Source: Methylomonas koyamae (GTDB taxonomy: Bacteria; Pseudomonadota; Gammaproteobacteria; Methylococcales; Methylomonadaceae). From it: 64,000 bases of DNA. This document shows positions 16,702 to 26,169 of this stretch, piece by piece. The stretch covers positions 1,922,001-1,986,000 of the forward strand of contig NZ_AP019777.1 of NCBI RefSeq assembly GCF_019669905.1. Reading direction: 5' to 3'. Within the stretch, counting starts at the first letter, position 1. Each line of letters opens with the position of its first letter. The position numbers were made by a program, and so were the translations under genes. Below the pieces are notes generated by a model. The model ran no database searches. It worked only from the letters and a program-made list of their open reading frames with translations, and was not told the origin of the DNA.

Positions 16702-16863
16702 ATGGACACCAAGAAAAACGACACGGCAAACAAAAATCACGACGGCGACTGCAGCCACTCGTCTTTGGCGAAAGAATTCGTATTGGGCTTGCCTACCGGC
16801 AATTTCGTTTGCGCCCATTGCGGTCGGCCCTTGTCGTCGATATTAAGGGTTGACAGAAGATAG
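16702..16863 (+). CDS. Small protein with a CxxC zinc-ribbon-like motif, 53 residues
   Basis: An ATG at 16702, preceded by GAGGCAAAG, opens a 53-codon frame ending at TAG 16861-16863. The N-terminal third is hydrophilic (MDTKKNDTANKNHDGDCSHS). The second half has VLGLPTGNFVCAHCGRPL, where CAHC at 37-40 together with Cys17 and His19 could bind zinc. I do not recognise the family. The codon choice and ribosome site are convincing, and an upstream CRP-type site may control it. It converges with the PepSY gene and could act as a small regulatory or metal-binding protein, which is a guess. Confidence 0.55.
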   Translation: MDTKKNDTANKNHDGDCSHSSLAKEFVLGLPTGNFVCAHCGRPLSSILRVDRR

Positions 16864-16972
16864 GTTACCGCCGGCGCGGACGACGGGCTAGCCACCGGCT
16901 ACTGCCGAATCCAGCCTGTCGCTCCTCCGCTGCTGCCGGCTCGCGCCGACAAACTCCGATACCGCGTTCCGG

Positions 16973-18289
16973 TTAACGCCGCAACCGGTTCAACATTTTT
17001 CTCGCCGCTTTGCCACTCCAGGTTTGTATCCGCGGCCACTGCACGGCCCAGATTGCTCCGGCTTGCGTGGCGGCGTTTGCTGTTTTGCGCCGGATTTTGC
17101 CGGCCAACGCCGGCCAATCGATATGGCGGTCCGCGATCCAGCCGTGCCGATACAGCCAATGCAATAAGCCGGAAACGAACAACAGGGCAGGGGCCAAACC
17201 GGCGCAGAACCACAAAAACCGGCCGCCGGCGCCGAAGGCTTCTCCGGTATGCAAAGGCCATAGCCAGACCGTAAATGTCTGGCCCGGCGAAAACCGGTGC
17301 GGATTGCGTACGTCTCTGATTTGGCCGCTCCAACGGTCGACCCAGACCGTGGTGAACGGGTGGTGTTGGTTGATTTCGTCGCGCTGGCGCAGATTGACGC
17401 GATATACGCCCAGTTCGCCGGCCGGGGTGGTTACCCGCCTGACCTCGGAACTGGGAAACGGTCCGCGCGCAACCAAAATCGCTTCGGCCAGCGTTACCGG
17501 CCGCTGGTTCGGCACCGCGGTACTGCGCACGTTGGAACCGGCATCGCCGTGGCCCATGCCTTCCGCCGAAGTCAGGCTTTCTAACAGCGGCGGATAAGCC
17601 AAATGCAGGCCGGTGAACGCCAGTAACAGCAAAAATCCGGCCGCCGCTAAGCCCAACCAGCGGTGGAGGTCGAATATCAGCCGGATCAGGCTACCGTCGC
17701 GGCGGAGGCGAAAAGCGCCGGCCAGATTTCGCCAGCCCGGCCACCACAGATACAGGCCGCTGATGGTAGACAGTATCAGTAAACCGCCCAGAATGGCCGT
17801 CGCATAACGGCCGGTAGCGTCCAGTTGCAGTTGGGCGTGCAAGTCCAGAATCCAGGTGCCGAAGGTTCGGCCCCAAAATCGGCTGTCCAACACGGCTCCA
17901 GTGTAGGGGTTGATCGAAACCATTAACGGCGCGTAAAACGCGTCGACGCTTTCCTTGGGCTTGTCGAACCAGGCGGTAAGCGGCCGGTCCGGCGCCAGCG
18001 GCATTTCCAGAGTCCAGGCACCGTGGCGGTCGGGATGGGCAGTTCGCAACGAACCCAGAATTTTATCCGGCGGCAGCGGCACAGCATCTTGCGGAATCTC
18101 GATCCGCAACTGCGGATTGAGCAGGCTGTCCAGTTCCTCGCGGTAAACGCTGAGGCTGCCGGTCAGACCGATCAGCGCAAAAACCAGCCCTAGGCCGAGC
18201 GTCAACAGCAAATGGCATTGCCGCCAGATTTTTCTGGCGTCGACGATGAAGCGGGGGCGGACGATCAGTGGGTAATGCGGTTCGGGCAT
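16973..18289 (-). CDS. PepSY-associated membrane protein (PiuB-like)
   Basis: A 438-residue inner-membrane protein of the PepSY_TM family. Four or five membrane segments are visible: LLTLGLGLVFALIGLTGSLSVYREELD near 30-50, ATAILGGLLILSTISGLYLWWPG near 165-185, AAAGFLLLLAFTGLHLAY near 215-230, and FLWFCAGLAPALLFVSGLLHWLY near 375-395. Periplasmic PepSY-like parts lie between them (SINPYTGAVLD, VWVDRWSGQIRDVRNPHRFSPG). Relatives are often iron-regulated and sit next to TonB-dependent siderophore receptors, where they are thought to reduce or process ferric siderophores. No receptor is adjacent here. The basic C-terminal tail is cytoplasmic by the positive-inside rule. Confidence 0.85.
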   Translation of the reverse strand: MPEPHYPLIVRPRFIVDARKIWRQCHLLLTLGLGLVFALIGLTGSLSVYREELDSLLNPQLRIEIPQDAVPLPPDKILGSLRTAHPDRHGAWTLEMPLAPDRPLTAWFDKPKESVDAFYAPLMVSINPYTGAVLDSRFWGRTFGTWILDLHAQLQLDATGRYATAILGGLLILSTISGLYLWWPGWRNLAGAFRLRRDGSLIRLIFDLHRWLGLAAAGFLLLLAFTGLHLAYPPLLESLTSAEGMGHGDAGSNVRSTAVPNQRPVTLAEAILVARGPFPSSEVRRVTTPAGELGVYRVNLRQRDEINQHHPFTTVWVDRWSGQIRDVRNPHRFSPGQTFTVWLWPLHTGEAFGAGGRFLWFCAGLAPALLFVSGLLHWLYRHGWIADRHIDWPALAGKIRRKTANAATQAGAIWAVQWPRIQTWSGKAARKMLNRLRR

Positions 18290-18520
18290 CGTTGGGTTTT
18301 CGCTAAATGGCAGTGGTCGATCGCGGCATGGCGCATGGGCCGTTACGGCGCTTTCTGTTCGTTGGCGAGCGCAGCGGAAAAAAATCGGCGCAGTTTAACC
18401 CGTTTCCTGGCCGCGGTTGGCCGAAAAATCGGCTAGACTGGCCGAGTCGTTCAGCCGCGTATATTAAATGGTAGAGTTCAACTTGCAGACCGCTCCGAAC
18501 CTTCCGGGCGGAAATCCCCG

Positions 18521-20782
18521 ATGATCCGCTACAGCCTGGCGTTCTTTGCCGGCATTGTCGCGGTTCAGCAATTCAGCCGATTGCCGAATTCGCTGGAATG
18601 GTTCGGCATCGTGGCGCTCGGATTGCTGGCCTGTGTCCGGCGCCATTATGCCGTGTTGAGTTTGTTGCTCGGCTTGGCATGGGCCTGCGCATTCGGCGCC
18701 TGGCGCTTGGCTCAACAATTGCCGGACCGTTACCAAAATGCCGAAGTCGAAATCGAGGGTTATATCGCCAGCCTGCCGCTAGTTCAGGAGCAGCGCATCG
18801 GTTTCGACTTTGTCGTGACTGCCGCGGCGGACGGCGTTCCGCAGAAGATCCGCTTGTCCTGGTATTCTCCGGAGTCGCTGCCGGCGGCCGGGCAGAGCTG
18901 GCGATTGCGAGTCAAGTTGCGAAAACCTCACGGCCGCTTCAATCCCGGCGGCTTCGATTACCAAGCCTGGCTATTCTCCAATCGCATCGGCGCGACGGGT
19001 TACGTCAAGAACAAGCCGCCGCCGCAACGGATCGCCGGCACAGCCAGCCTGGGCCGTTATTTGGCGCTTTGCCGCGGACTGATTGCCGACAAGATCGCTG
19101 CGGCCTTACCCGGCAGCCCGCAACTCGGTGTGCTGCAGGCATTGACGATCGGTACCCAGAACGCGGTCAGCCAAAGCCAGTGGCAAGTATTCCGCATTAC
19201 CGGCGTGGTGCATTTGATTGTGATCTCCGGCTCGCATATCGGCCTGGTGGCCGGTTGGGTCTATCTGGCGATGCGGCGCATCTGGGCCTGGTCGGGCTTG
19301 CTGGGGATGTCGCCGCCACGGGCCGCTGCGGCGCTTGCCTGGTTGTCCGCACTGTTTTATGCCGCTCTGGCCGGATTTTCGCCGCCGACTGAGCGCGCGG
19401 TGGTCATGCTCGGCGTCGTGCTGGCGGCGATTGCCTGGCAACGCAATCCGGCCCCCGGCCAAGTACTGGTGTGGGCGTTATTGGCCGTTGTAATCGCCGA
19501 TCCGTTGGCGGTATTGTCGGCCGGCTTTTGGTTGTCGTTTGCGGCCGTGGCGTTACTGCTGTACGTCTCGGCCGGCCGATTGGCCCGCCCCGGCTACTGG
19601 CGGGAACTGGCTGCCGCGCAATGGGCCAGCTTGATCGGACTGGCGCCGTTACTGGTATTGTTTTTTCAACAGGTGTCGTTGATTGCGCCGCTGGCGAACT
19701 GGTTGGCGGTACCTTTGATCGGCTTGGCGGTGGTGCCGTTGGCGTTACTGGCCGTCGCGATGTTGTCGGTTTGGCCGGCCCTGGCATCGTTGTTATTACA
19801 ATGGGCGGATACGCTACTGCAGGTTCTGTGGTGGCTGCTGGAACGCTTGGCCGGGTTGCCGCTGGCGCAGTTGGGTTTGCCGCCGCCAACTGGATATGCC
19901 TTACCGTTGGCGGCGATCGGCGTGCTGCTGGCTTTAGCGCCGCGCGGGTTTCCGGGGCGGTATCTGAGCCCGTTGCTGCTGATTCCGCTATGTTTTCCGC
20001 CCGTCGCCAAGCCCAAACCGGGAGAATTCTGGTTGACGCTATTGGACGTCGGCCAGGGTTTGGCGGCGGTGGTACAGACTGCCGAACATGTGTTGCTGTT
20101 CGACACCGGCGCCAAATATTCCGAATTCAACGACATGGGCGAATCGGTGGTGTTGCCGTACTTGCGTTGGCGCGGCATTAGCCGGGTCGACGCGCTGGTG
20201 GTCAGCCACGGCGATAACGACCACGCCGGCGGCGCCGATTCGGTGCTGGCCGAGGTGCCGGTGGCAGCGTTGTTCAGCAGCGCGGCGGCATGGGCCGCGC
20301 GCAAGGACGGCAGCTATTGCCGGGCCGGCCAGGAGTGGGTTTGGGACGGTGTGCGCTTCCGCATGCTGGCGCCGCCGCAGCCGGCATTCGATAAGGAAAA
20401 CGACAACTCTTGCGTCGTGCAAGTGCTTGCGGCCGGGCAGAGTGCGTTGTTGACCGGCGATATCGAACAGGCCGCCGAGCGTTGGTTGGTCGCGGCATAC
20501 GGCGGAGAACTGTCCAGCCGGCTGTTGCTGGCTCCGCACCACGGCAGCAAGACTTCGTCGACGCCGTTATTTTTGGATGCGGTCAAGCCCGATTGGGTTT
20601 TGATTCCGGCCGGTTACGCCAACCGTTTCGGTTTTCCGCATAGCCAGGTAGTGCAACGCTATCGGCGCATACCGGCGGCGGTCATGAATACCGCCGAACA
20701 CGGCGCCATCGAAGTTTTCGGTAACGGCCAGCCTCCGCTCGCCGAGCGGCAGCGGCGCAGGCGCTACTGGCACGCGGACTAG
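18521..20782 (+). CDS. comEC: DNA internalisation competence protein ComEC/Rec2
   Basis: Inner-membrane channel for uptake of single-stranded DNA in natural transformation. The 753-residue protein has N-terminal membrane helices, the DUF4131/OB-like periplasmic part (to about 180), the competence domain with VVHLIVISGSHIGLVAGW near 230 and several further helices, and a C-terminal metallo-beta-lactamase-like domain with LDVGQGLAAVVQT, VVSHGDNDHAGGADSVLA near 565, LTGDIEQAAE and APHHGSKTSST. The MBL metal ligands are present, suggesting nuclease activity on the incoming strand. Length matches the family. The only other competence-linked gene nearby is none; it stands next to pilZ. Confidence 0.93.
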   Translation: MIRYSLAFFAGIVAVQQFSRLPNSLEWFGIVALGLLACVRRHYAVLSLLLGLAWACAFGAWRLAQQLPDRYQNAEVEIEGYIASLPLVQEQRIGFDFVVTAAADGVPQKIRLSWYSPESLPAAGQSWRLRVKLRKPHGRFNPGGFDYQAWLFSNRIGATGYVKNKPPPQRIAGTASLGRYLALCRGLIADKIAAALPGSPQLGVLQALTIGTQNAVSQSQWQVFRITGVVHLIVISGSHIGLVAGWVYLAMRRIWAWSGLLGMSPPRAAAALAWLSALFYAALAGFSPPTERAVVMLGVVLAAIAWQRNPAPGQVLVWALLAVVIADPLAVLSAGFWLSFAAVALLLYVSAGRLARPGYWRELAAAQWASLIGLAPLLVLFFQQVSLIAPLANWLAVPLIGLAVVPLALLAVAMLSVWPALASLLLQWADTLLQVLWWLLERLAGLPLAQLGLPPPTGYALPLAAIGVLLALAPRGFPGRYLSPLLLIPLCFPPVAKPKPGEFWLTLLDVGQGLAAVVQTAEHVLLFDTGAKYSEFNDMGESVVLPYLRWRGISRVDALVVSHGDNDHAGGADSVLAEVPVAALFSSAAAWAARKDGSYCRAGQEWVWDGVRFRMLAPPQPAFDKENDNSCVVQVLAAGQSALLTGDIEQAAERWLVAAYGGELSSRLLLAPHHGSKTSSTPLFLDAVKPDWVLIPAGYANRFGFPHSQVVQRYRRIPAAVMNTAEHGAIEVFGNGQPPLAERQRRRRYWHAD

Positions 20783-20873
20783 GCGGTTCGTTAGGGCTGA
20801 AAACGCGGATCAATTGTGCCGTCCGGAGGTTTGTGCCTATACTCTGGCAAACCGAACACAGGAGTACAGATTC

Positions 20874-21254
20874 GTGCAAAACGAAAACCGCAGCAGAATA
20901 CGTTTTAATCCGGCCGGATTGGTCGCGCATATCATTATCGATCCGCCGCCGCCGGGCGGAGAAATCGTGATCGACGGCCAAGTGGTGGACATGAGCTACA
21001 GCGGGATCAAGATTCGTTTGCGCGAGCCTTTAGGCCAGTCTATCGAAGAGGCCGAATTGCGCATCTCGATCATCTTGCCGGAGTCCGGCGTGCCGGTATC
21101 GATCCACGGCACGATCAAGCACATTCAGCAAGAACACGAATGCGGCTTGCAATACGACGCCGACAGGCACCAGGAGCACGAGCTGGACGATTTGATGTTC
21201 GAGTGCGTCAAATTCGCGCCGCACGCCGATGCGGAAAACGCTGATGAAATTTAA
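20874..21254 (+). CDS. PilZ-domain protein
   Basis: A 126-residue protein that is almost entirely one PilZ domain: NENRSRIRFNPAG supplies the RxxxR-type c-di-GMP contact region, and VVDMSYSGIKIRLRE matches the D/NxSxxG motif. HGTIKHIQQEHECGLQYD is the last strand pair. It should be a c-di-GMP effector or a non-binding PilZ relative of pilus assembly. GTG at 20874 is the best start, with AGGAG at 20860-20864 nine bases upstream. Its stop overlaps the next gene by 11 bases. The diguanylate cyclase at 7255 is the only other c-di-GMP gene in the window. Confidence 0.88.
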   Translation: MQNENRSRIRFNPAGLVAHIIIDPPPPGGEIVIDGQVVDMSYSGIKIRLREPLGQSIEEAELRISIILPESGVPVSIHGTIKHIQQEHECGLQYDADRHQEHELDDLMFECVKFAPHADAENADEI

Positions 21255-21429
21255 TCCGCAGGCGTGGCTGCAGCTCTGGCGCAATTTGAACGGCGACGCG
21301 GCCTATCAACGCTACTTGCGGCATTGGCAGGCCGAGCACGCCGGCCAACAGGCCGAACCGCTCAGCCGCAAGGCTTTTTTCGCCGCCGAAACCCGGCGCA
21401 AATGGAGCGGCGTCAAACGCTGTTGCTGA
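21244..21429 (+). CDS. YbdD/YjiX-family small protein
   Basis: A 61-residue protein matching the small YbdD/YjiX family: WRNLNGDAAYQRYLRHWQAE, then AFFAAETRRKWSGVKRCC. The C-terminal CC directly before the stop is typical; in some members the penultimate position is selenocysteine, but here both codons are plain Cys (TGT TGC TGA). The family normally sits next to the CstA pyruvate/peptide transporter; no cstA is present here. The ATG at 21244 lies inside the end of the PilZ gene, so it is translationally coupled to it. Its 3' end converges with the lipoprotein gene after 6 bases. Confidence 0.8.
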   Translation: MKFNPQAWLQLWRNLNGDAAYQRYLRHWQAEHAGQQAEPLSRKAFFAAETRRKWSGVKRCC

Positions 21430-21435
21430 GGCCCG

Positions 21436-22683
21436 TCAATCGATGGTCTGGATCCAATGGCAACGTTCATTGACGACGGGCGCGGTTTGGTCGTTGGCGA
21501 TACCTTTGGCGATCATCGCCACCACACGCTCGTCGGTATCGTAGCCGATGTGGGCATCCATCGGGTTGGCCAGCTTGCCCAAGCCGAACGCGTCGTACAC
21601 CCGGGCCACGTTGATGTTGATGTTGGTGACGTTAATGCACAGCCGCGAGTCCAGATACTTGTTGACGAAGTCGTGCGGGATCGCATAACTGAGTAAATCA
21701 TTGGGGTCGCTGAACGCAATCACCGACGTTTTCGCCAATATCCGTTCGCCGTATTTGGCGCCGTCGCTGTTGCAATAGGCGTCGGGTTGATTGGCGACTT
21801 CCGGCAGGCTGCGCCCCAACTGCAACATCGGCAGTTGGTTGGACATCATGTAGATCGGCACTTCCTTGTTTTTCAGGACATTGGTCAACGCGGTGTAATA
21901 GTTGGCGGTGTCGCCGTTACTCAGTTTCGACGCCAGATGCTGCAGGCCGTCGATGGTGATCCGGCTGCCCAGGCTATGGGAAACGAAGGCGTAACTGTCG
22001 TTGTAAAACGGTGTGACGTTCTTGGTGGAGCAGCTTTGCTGCACATCGTCCGGCAGGCTGTTCCAGTCGCCTTGTATCATCCAGCAAAACGACTGGGCGA
22101 AGGCCGACAAAATGTCTTCGCGTTTCTCGCCCAGGTAAATGATCGGGTCCGGGCCGGTATCGTTGGAGAACTTCTTCAACAAGTCGTTGACCTCGGCCCG
22201 GCGGAATGACTGCTCGCCGGAATTGTCGTAAGACAAAACTTCCTTGTCCTTGGCGCTGATCTCGGACCAGGTCAGTTCGTAGAACAGCATTTCCTGGGTC
22301 CGGTCGGCGTTCAGATAGCGGTTGATGCGCAAATTGCCCAGCGGCCGCTCCGGGCCTTTGGCGTCGGTCAAACGGATGTTTTTCACATTCCGGGAAGTGA
22401 CGGTCAGGTCCAATTCCTTTGCCAACTTTTCCATAAACTGGGTGGAATAGCCCGGCAAATGGTTGCCGACGCCGTGCACCATCAACAATTTCATTTTCCG
22501 GTTGGCGATTTCCAACTGCGGTTTGATGCCGCCGAATTTTTCGCCTTTGATCTCGCAGATGCGGGTATCTTCTTCTTCCTGTTTTTCCAGGATGGCTTCG
22601 GTGATGCCTTTGCCGATACTGGCGCAGCCGGACGATAACAGTGCCAGCGCCAATAGCGGCAGCTTCAGTTCAAGTATTTTCAT
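21436..22683 (-). CDS. Lipoprotein with alpha/beta-hydrolase-like motifs
   Basis: A 415-residue protein with a lipoprotein signal peptide: KLPLLALALLSSGC, lipidation expected at Cys20. The mature part begins with a charged stretch, then MKLLMVHGVGNHLPGYS, the HG oxyanion-type motif of alpha/beta hydrolases, and later YAFVSHSLGSRITIDGL, an SxSxG variant of the nucleophile elbow with the likely catalytic Ser in SHSLGS. A later Asp and His (DPNDLLSYAIPHDF) could complete a triad. I would expect a membrane-attached esterase or lipase; the substrate is unknown. It is followed upstream on the same strand by a small secreted protein and the HDOD gene. Confidence 0.75.
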   Translation of the reverse strand: MKILELKLPLLALALLSSGCASIGKGITEAILEKQEEEDTRICEIKGEKFGGIKPQLEIANRKMKLLMVHGVGNHLPGYSTQFMEKLAKELDLTVTSRNVKNIRLTDAKGPERPLGNLRINRYLNADRTQEMLFYELTWSEISAKDKEVLSYDNSGEQSFRRAEVNDLLKKFSNDTGPDPIIYLGEKREDILSAFAQSFCWMIQGDWNSLPDDVQQSCSTKNVTPFYNDSYAFVSHSLGSRITIDGLQHLASKLSNGDTANYYTALTNVLKNKEVPIYMMSNQLPMLQLGRSLPEVANQPDAYCNSDGAKYGERILAKTSVIAFSDPNDLLSYAIPHDFVNKYLDSRLCINVTNININVARVYDAFGLGKLANPMDAHIGYDTDERVVAMIAKGIANDQTAPVVNERCHWIQTID

Positions 22684-22752
22684 GTGTTGCGTTTACGGGC
22701 AGGGTTGCTTGGTTGTTGCCGGCTGCGGGCTGGGGTTGCCGCGCCGGGTGCG

Positions 22753-23097
22753 CTATTTATCCAGCTTTTTCTTCGCGGCGTCGGCCTGGGCGCCGACTTT
22801 TTCCACGATTTCCCGGTATTTGGCTTGGGCCTGGTTGGCGCTGTCGGCGATGGTGGCATTATCGGCGTTGGCCTCCTTGATCATGCACTCGAAATAATCG
22901 CGCGACTTTTGTTGCCAGGTGTTGATTGCGGCAATGCTCTTATTGAAGGCGTCGACATCGCTGTCGTCGACGACCGGCGTTTCCGGCGGCGCACCGCATG
23001 CGGCGGGAACCCAGGTACCGTTACCTAGAGTGCCGGCTGTCGTCATGCTGCTGGATATTGCCAGCAGGGCGGTGGTCGCTAAAACGGTAATTTTCAT
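22753..23097 (-). CDS. Small secreted protein, 114 residues
   Basis: Begins with a clear Sec signal peptide (MKITVLATTALLAISSS, cleavage probably after TTAG). The mature region has GNGTWVPAACGAPPETP and then a long helix rich in Ala, Gln, Glu and Lys (AINTWQQKSRDYFECMIKE, then QAQAKYREIVEKVGAQAD), likely to form a coiled coil. The two Cys (in AACGA and FECM) could form a disulfide. ATG at 23097 was chosen because a stop-free frame further upstream belongs to the overlapping HDOD gene region. No family was recognised. It shares direction with the lipoprotein gene 69 bases downstream, so the two may work together in the envelope. Confidence 0.7.
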   Translation of the reverse strand: MKITVLATTALLAISSSMTTAGTLGNGTWVPAACGAPPETPVVDDSDVDAFNKSIAAINTWQQKSRDYFECMIKEANADNATIADSANQAQAKYREIVEKVGAQADAAKKKLDK

Positions 23098-23192
23098 TCG
23101 CTGTCTCCATGGCGGATTTAAACGGAAGTTTGCCGGCGGGATTATTCCGCAACCCGTCGCCAAAGCCAATCGCCGCAACCAAAAACGGCGGA

Positions 23193-24077
23193 TTAAGTCA
23201 GCATTTGCCGGATGTGTTCGATCTCGTCTTTGGCCTGGTCGAGAATGTTGATGCTGAGATCGGCGTCCAGGTTCCCGGCCGCCAGTTTTTTGTAGGCCGG
23301 CAGTTCGTCCATCTTCGGCATTTGTTTGACGTCGACTTTGCCGATGAAACTGTGCAGCTGCGAAATCATCACGATGTCGCTGTAGCTGGCCGAGGCGCCG
23401 CTGTCGCGCCGCCAGTTTTCGGCGTGGATGACCACGTCTTCGAAATCGGCCGGAAAATCCCATTTGCGCACGATCTGCACCCCGATCGGGCTGCGCAACT
23501 CGCGTACGGCTTCGGCCAGGTCGCCCGGATTGTCGAGAATGTCCGGCTGGCGGTCGGCGTAAGCCAGGATCGGCACCACGCCGATGTCGTGGATCAGGCC
23601 GGCCAGCATGGCCCGGTCCGGATCGAAGCCGGGCGTCTTGTGCGCGAGTACCGCGCTGATCGCTGCGACGTAACTGCTGTGGGCCCACAGCTCCTGCATT
23701 CTGCGGCGGATCACCGGCGAGCGGGCATTGAACACGGCTTTCAAGGCAAAGGCGGTGATGATGTCCTGGGCCGCTTTCAAGCCCAGCCGGGTCAAGGCTT
23801 CCGGGCAACTTTCGATGCGGCGTCGGCCGCGGTAGAGCGGGCTGTTCGAGATCTTGACCAGCCGGGCGGTGATGCTGGGATCGATTTGGACCACGCGGGC
23901 GATCTTGTTGCTGTTGGCGCTGGGTTCGTTGATCGCGCGGCGGATTTTCAGCGACACGTCCGGAATGGTCGGCAAGGCCAGCGAATCGGATTGCATGTAT
24001 TTGAAGCAATCCTGGTACAAGCGGTTTTTCGCCAGCTTGGCGCTGAGCGGATGGGTTGCGGCCTCGGTCATGGACAT
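23193..24077 (-). CDS. HDOD-domain signalling protein
   Basis: A 294-residue protein dominated by an HDOD domain: LPTIPDVSLKIRRAINEP, KIARVVQIDPSITARLVKISNSPLY, LTRLGLKAAQDIITAFALKAVF and the HD-like LAGLIHDIGVVPILAYAD. HDOD proteins are related to HD-GYP phosphodiesterases but usually do not hydrolyse nucleotides; they act in signalling and motility or stress control. The last 60 residues are variable and acidic. I use the ATG at 24077 (MSMTEAA); an upstream in-frame start at 24128 would overlap the prmB leader. The gene is divergent from prmB. Confidence 0.85.
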   Translation of the reverse strand: MSMTEAATHPLSAKLAKNRLYQDCFKYMQSDSLALPTIPDVSLKIRRAINEPSANSNKIARVVQIDPSITARLVKISNSPLYRGRRRIESCPEALTRLGLKAAQDIITAFALKAVFNARSPVIRRRMQELWAHSSYVAAISAVLAHKTPGFDPDRAMLAGLIHDIGVVPILAYADRQPDILDNPGDLAEAVRELRSPIGVQIVRKWDFPADFEDVVIHAENWRRDSGASASYSDIVMISQLHSFIGKVDVKQMPKMDELPAYKKLAAGNLDADLSINILDQAKDEIEHIRQMLT

Positions 24078-24148
24078 TGCTTTATTCGGACAAGCGGCAG
24101 GGGTTTGGTTTAAAATCCGCCGCTGCATTTTTTACACACGGATACGCT

Positions 24149-25078
24149 ATGACTATAACAGGCCCGGATGTTATTACAACCCTGAGCAGCATTCGAGATT
24201 ACATCCGCTGGGCCGCCAGCCGCTTCGCCGAACACAAGGTTTTTCTCGGCCACGGTACCGTCACGCCGCTGGACGAAGCGGCAGCAATCGTGTTGCACAC
24301 GCTGTATCAACCTTACGATCTGGCCGACAGCTATCTGGACAGCGTATTGACCATGGCCGAGCGCCAGCAAGTGGCCGAACTGGTCGCGCGGCGCATCGTC
24401 GAGCGCAAGCCGTCGGCTTATCTGACTCACGAAGCCTTGTTTGCCGGTTTGTCGTTTTACGTCGACGAACGGGTACTGGTACCGCGCTCGCCGATTGCCG
24501 AATTGATTGCCGAACGCTTCGAACCTTGGGCCGACGAAACCCAGGTATTCAACATTCTGGATTTATGCACCGGCAGCGCCTGTATTGCCATCGCGTGCGC
24601 TTACGCCTTCCCGGAAGCGCAAGTCGATGCGGTGGAACTGTCCGACGCCGCGCTGGCCGTAGCCCGCATCAATGTCGACAAGCACCAGTTGGCTGAGCAG
24701 GTCGAACTCTACCAATCGGACTTATTCGAAAAGCTACCGGCCAAACCCTACGATATCATCGTCAGCAATCCGCCTTACGTCGCCATTGCCGAATGGGAAA
24801 GCCTGCCGCCCGAATTTCATGCCGAACCGGCGTTGGGTTTCAAGGGCGGCGAACACGGTCTGGATTTGGTGTTGCGGATTTTGGCCGACGCCGGACGCTA
24901 CCTGGCCGAGCGCGGCATCCTGGTGGTCGAAGTCGGCAGTAGCGCCCAGACTTTGCAAGACATGTTTCCGGAAGTGCCGTTCCATTGGCTGGAATTCGAA
25001 CGCGGCGGCGACGGCGTGTTTCTGCTGACTGCCGCACAAGTTTCCGCTTACCATCAACTCTTTACCAACGCGCTTTAA
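24149..25078 (+). CDS. prmB: 50S ribosomal protein L3 glutamine methyltransferase
   Basis: S-adenosylmethionine-dependent enzyme that N5-methylates a glutamine of ribosomal protein L3. The 309-residue protein has the PrmB N-terminal helical domain ([23 protein letters not shown]), [13 protein letters not shown], the SAM motif [14 protein letters not shown] and the catalytic NPPY motif in [15 protein letters not shown]. The early SRF and HGT features separate PrmB from PrmC. The ATG at 24149 gives the usual length. The stop is 2 bases before aroC, the same prmB-aroC order as in many gammaproteobacteria. Confidence 0.94.
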   Translation: MTITGPDVITTLSSIRDYIRWAASRFAEHKVFLGHGTVTPLDEAAAIVLHTLYQPYDLADSYLDSVLTMAERQQVAELVARRIVERKPSAYLTHEALFAGLSFYVDERVLVPRSPIAELIAERFEPWADETQVFNILDLCTGSACIAIACAYAFPEAQVDAVELSDAALAVARINVDKHQLAEQVELYQSDLFEKLPAKPYDIIVSNPPYVAIAEWESLPPEFHAEPALGFKGGEHGLDLVLRILADAGRYLAERGILVVEVGSSAQTLQDMFPEVPFHWLEFERGGDGVFLLTAAQVSAYHQLFTNAL

Positions 25079-25080
25079 CC

Positions 25081-26169
25081 ATGTCCGGAAATACCATAGG
25101 CAAACTGTTTACCGTCACTACCTTCGGCGAAAGCCACGGTCCGGCGCTCGGCGCCATCGTCGACGGCTGTCCGCCGGGTCTCGAGCTGTGCGAAGCCGAT
25201 TTGCAGATCGATTTGGATCGGCGCAAACCCGGTACTTCGCGCCATACGACCCAACGCCGCGAGGCCGACGAAGTCAAGATTCTGTCCGGCGTGTTCGAAG
25301 GCAAAACCACCGGTACGCCTATCGGTTTGTTGATCGAAAACACCGATCAGCGCTCCAAGGATTACGGCAAAATCGCCGAGAGTTTCCGCCCCGGCCACGC
25401 CGATTATACCTACCACCACAAATACGGCATCCGCGACTACCGCGGCGGCGGCCGTTCTTCGGCGCGGGAGACGGCGATGCGGGTGGCGGCCGGCGCGATC
25501 GCCAAGAAATACCTGTACCAGCAACACGGCATACAAGTGCGCGGTTATTTGTCGCAACTCGGGCCGATCAAGATCGAACAATTCGACTGGAACGAAATTC
25601 CGAATAATCCGTTTTTCTGCCCCGATGCCGGCAAGGTCGCCGAAATGGAAAAATACATGGATGCCTTGCGTAAGGAAGGCGAATCGATCGGCGCCAAGAT
25701 CGAAGTGGTGGCCGGCAACGTGCCGCCGGGCTTGGGCGAGCCGATTTTCGACCGGCTCGACGCCGAATTGGCTTACGCGCTGATGAGCATCAATGCGGTG
25801 AAAGGCGTCGAAATCGGCGACGGCTTCGACTGTATCGCCAGCAAAGGCACCCAATTTCGCGACGAAATTACGCCTGAAGGTTTTCTGAGCAACCACGCCG
25901 GCGGCATTCTGGGCGGTATTTCCACCGGCCAGGATATCGTCGCCCGCATTGCCCTGAAACCGACCTCCAGCCTGCGTTTGCCGGGCCGCAGCATTAACAC
26001 CAAGGGCGAGGCTATCGAAGTCGTCACAGAAGGTCGCCACGATCCCTGTGTCGGCATCCGCGCCACGCCAATCGCCGAAGCGATGGTGGCGCTGGTATTG
26101 ATGGACCATCTGCTGCGCCACCGCGCCCAAAACCTGCACGTCGACTGCGGTTTGCCTGTCTTGCGTTAA
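25081..26169 (+). CDS. aroC: Chorismate synthase
   Basis: Last step of the shikimate pathway: converts 5-enolpyruvylshikimate-3-phosphate to chorismate using reduced FMN. The 362-residue protein has all signatures: [18 protein letters not shown] at the start, [19 protein letters not shown], the [14 protein letters not shown] region and [12 protein letters not shown] and [18 protein letters not shown] near the end. Length is standard. It is followed with no gap by an MFS gene whose ATG begins on the base after the aroC stop, so the two are coupled. Confidence 0.97.
   Translation: MSGNTIGKLFTVTTFGESHGPALGAIVDGCPPGLELCEADLQIDLDRRKPGTSRHTTQRREADEVKILSGVFEGKTTGTPIGLLIENTDQRSKDYGKIAESFRPGHADYTYHHKYGIRDYRGGGRSSARETAMRVAAGAIAKKYLYQQHGIQVRGYLSQLGPIKIEQFDWNEIPNNPFFCPDAGKVAEMEKYMDALRKEGESIGAKIEVVAGNVPPGLGEPIFDRLDAELAYALMSINAVKGVEIGDGFDCIASKGTQFRDEITPEGFLSNHAGGILGGISTGQDIVARIALKPTSSLRLPGRSINTKGEAIEVVTEGRHDPCVGIRATPIAEAMVALVLMDHLLRHRAQNLHVDCGLPVLR

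Noticed and set aside
23109-24113. A 334-codon plus-strand frame opposite the HDOD gene
   Set aside because: The HDOD frame has a clear domain; the plus frame is antisense composition only.
25075-26139. A 354-codon minus-strand frame opposite aroC
   Set aside because: Chorismate synthase is unambiguous on the plus strand.
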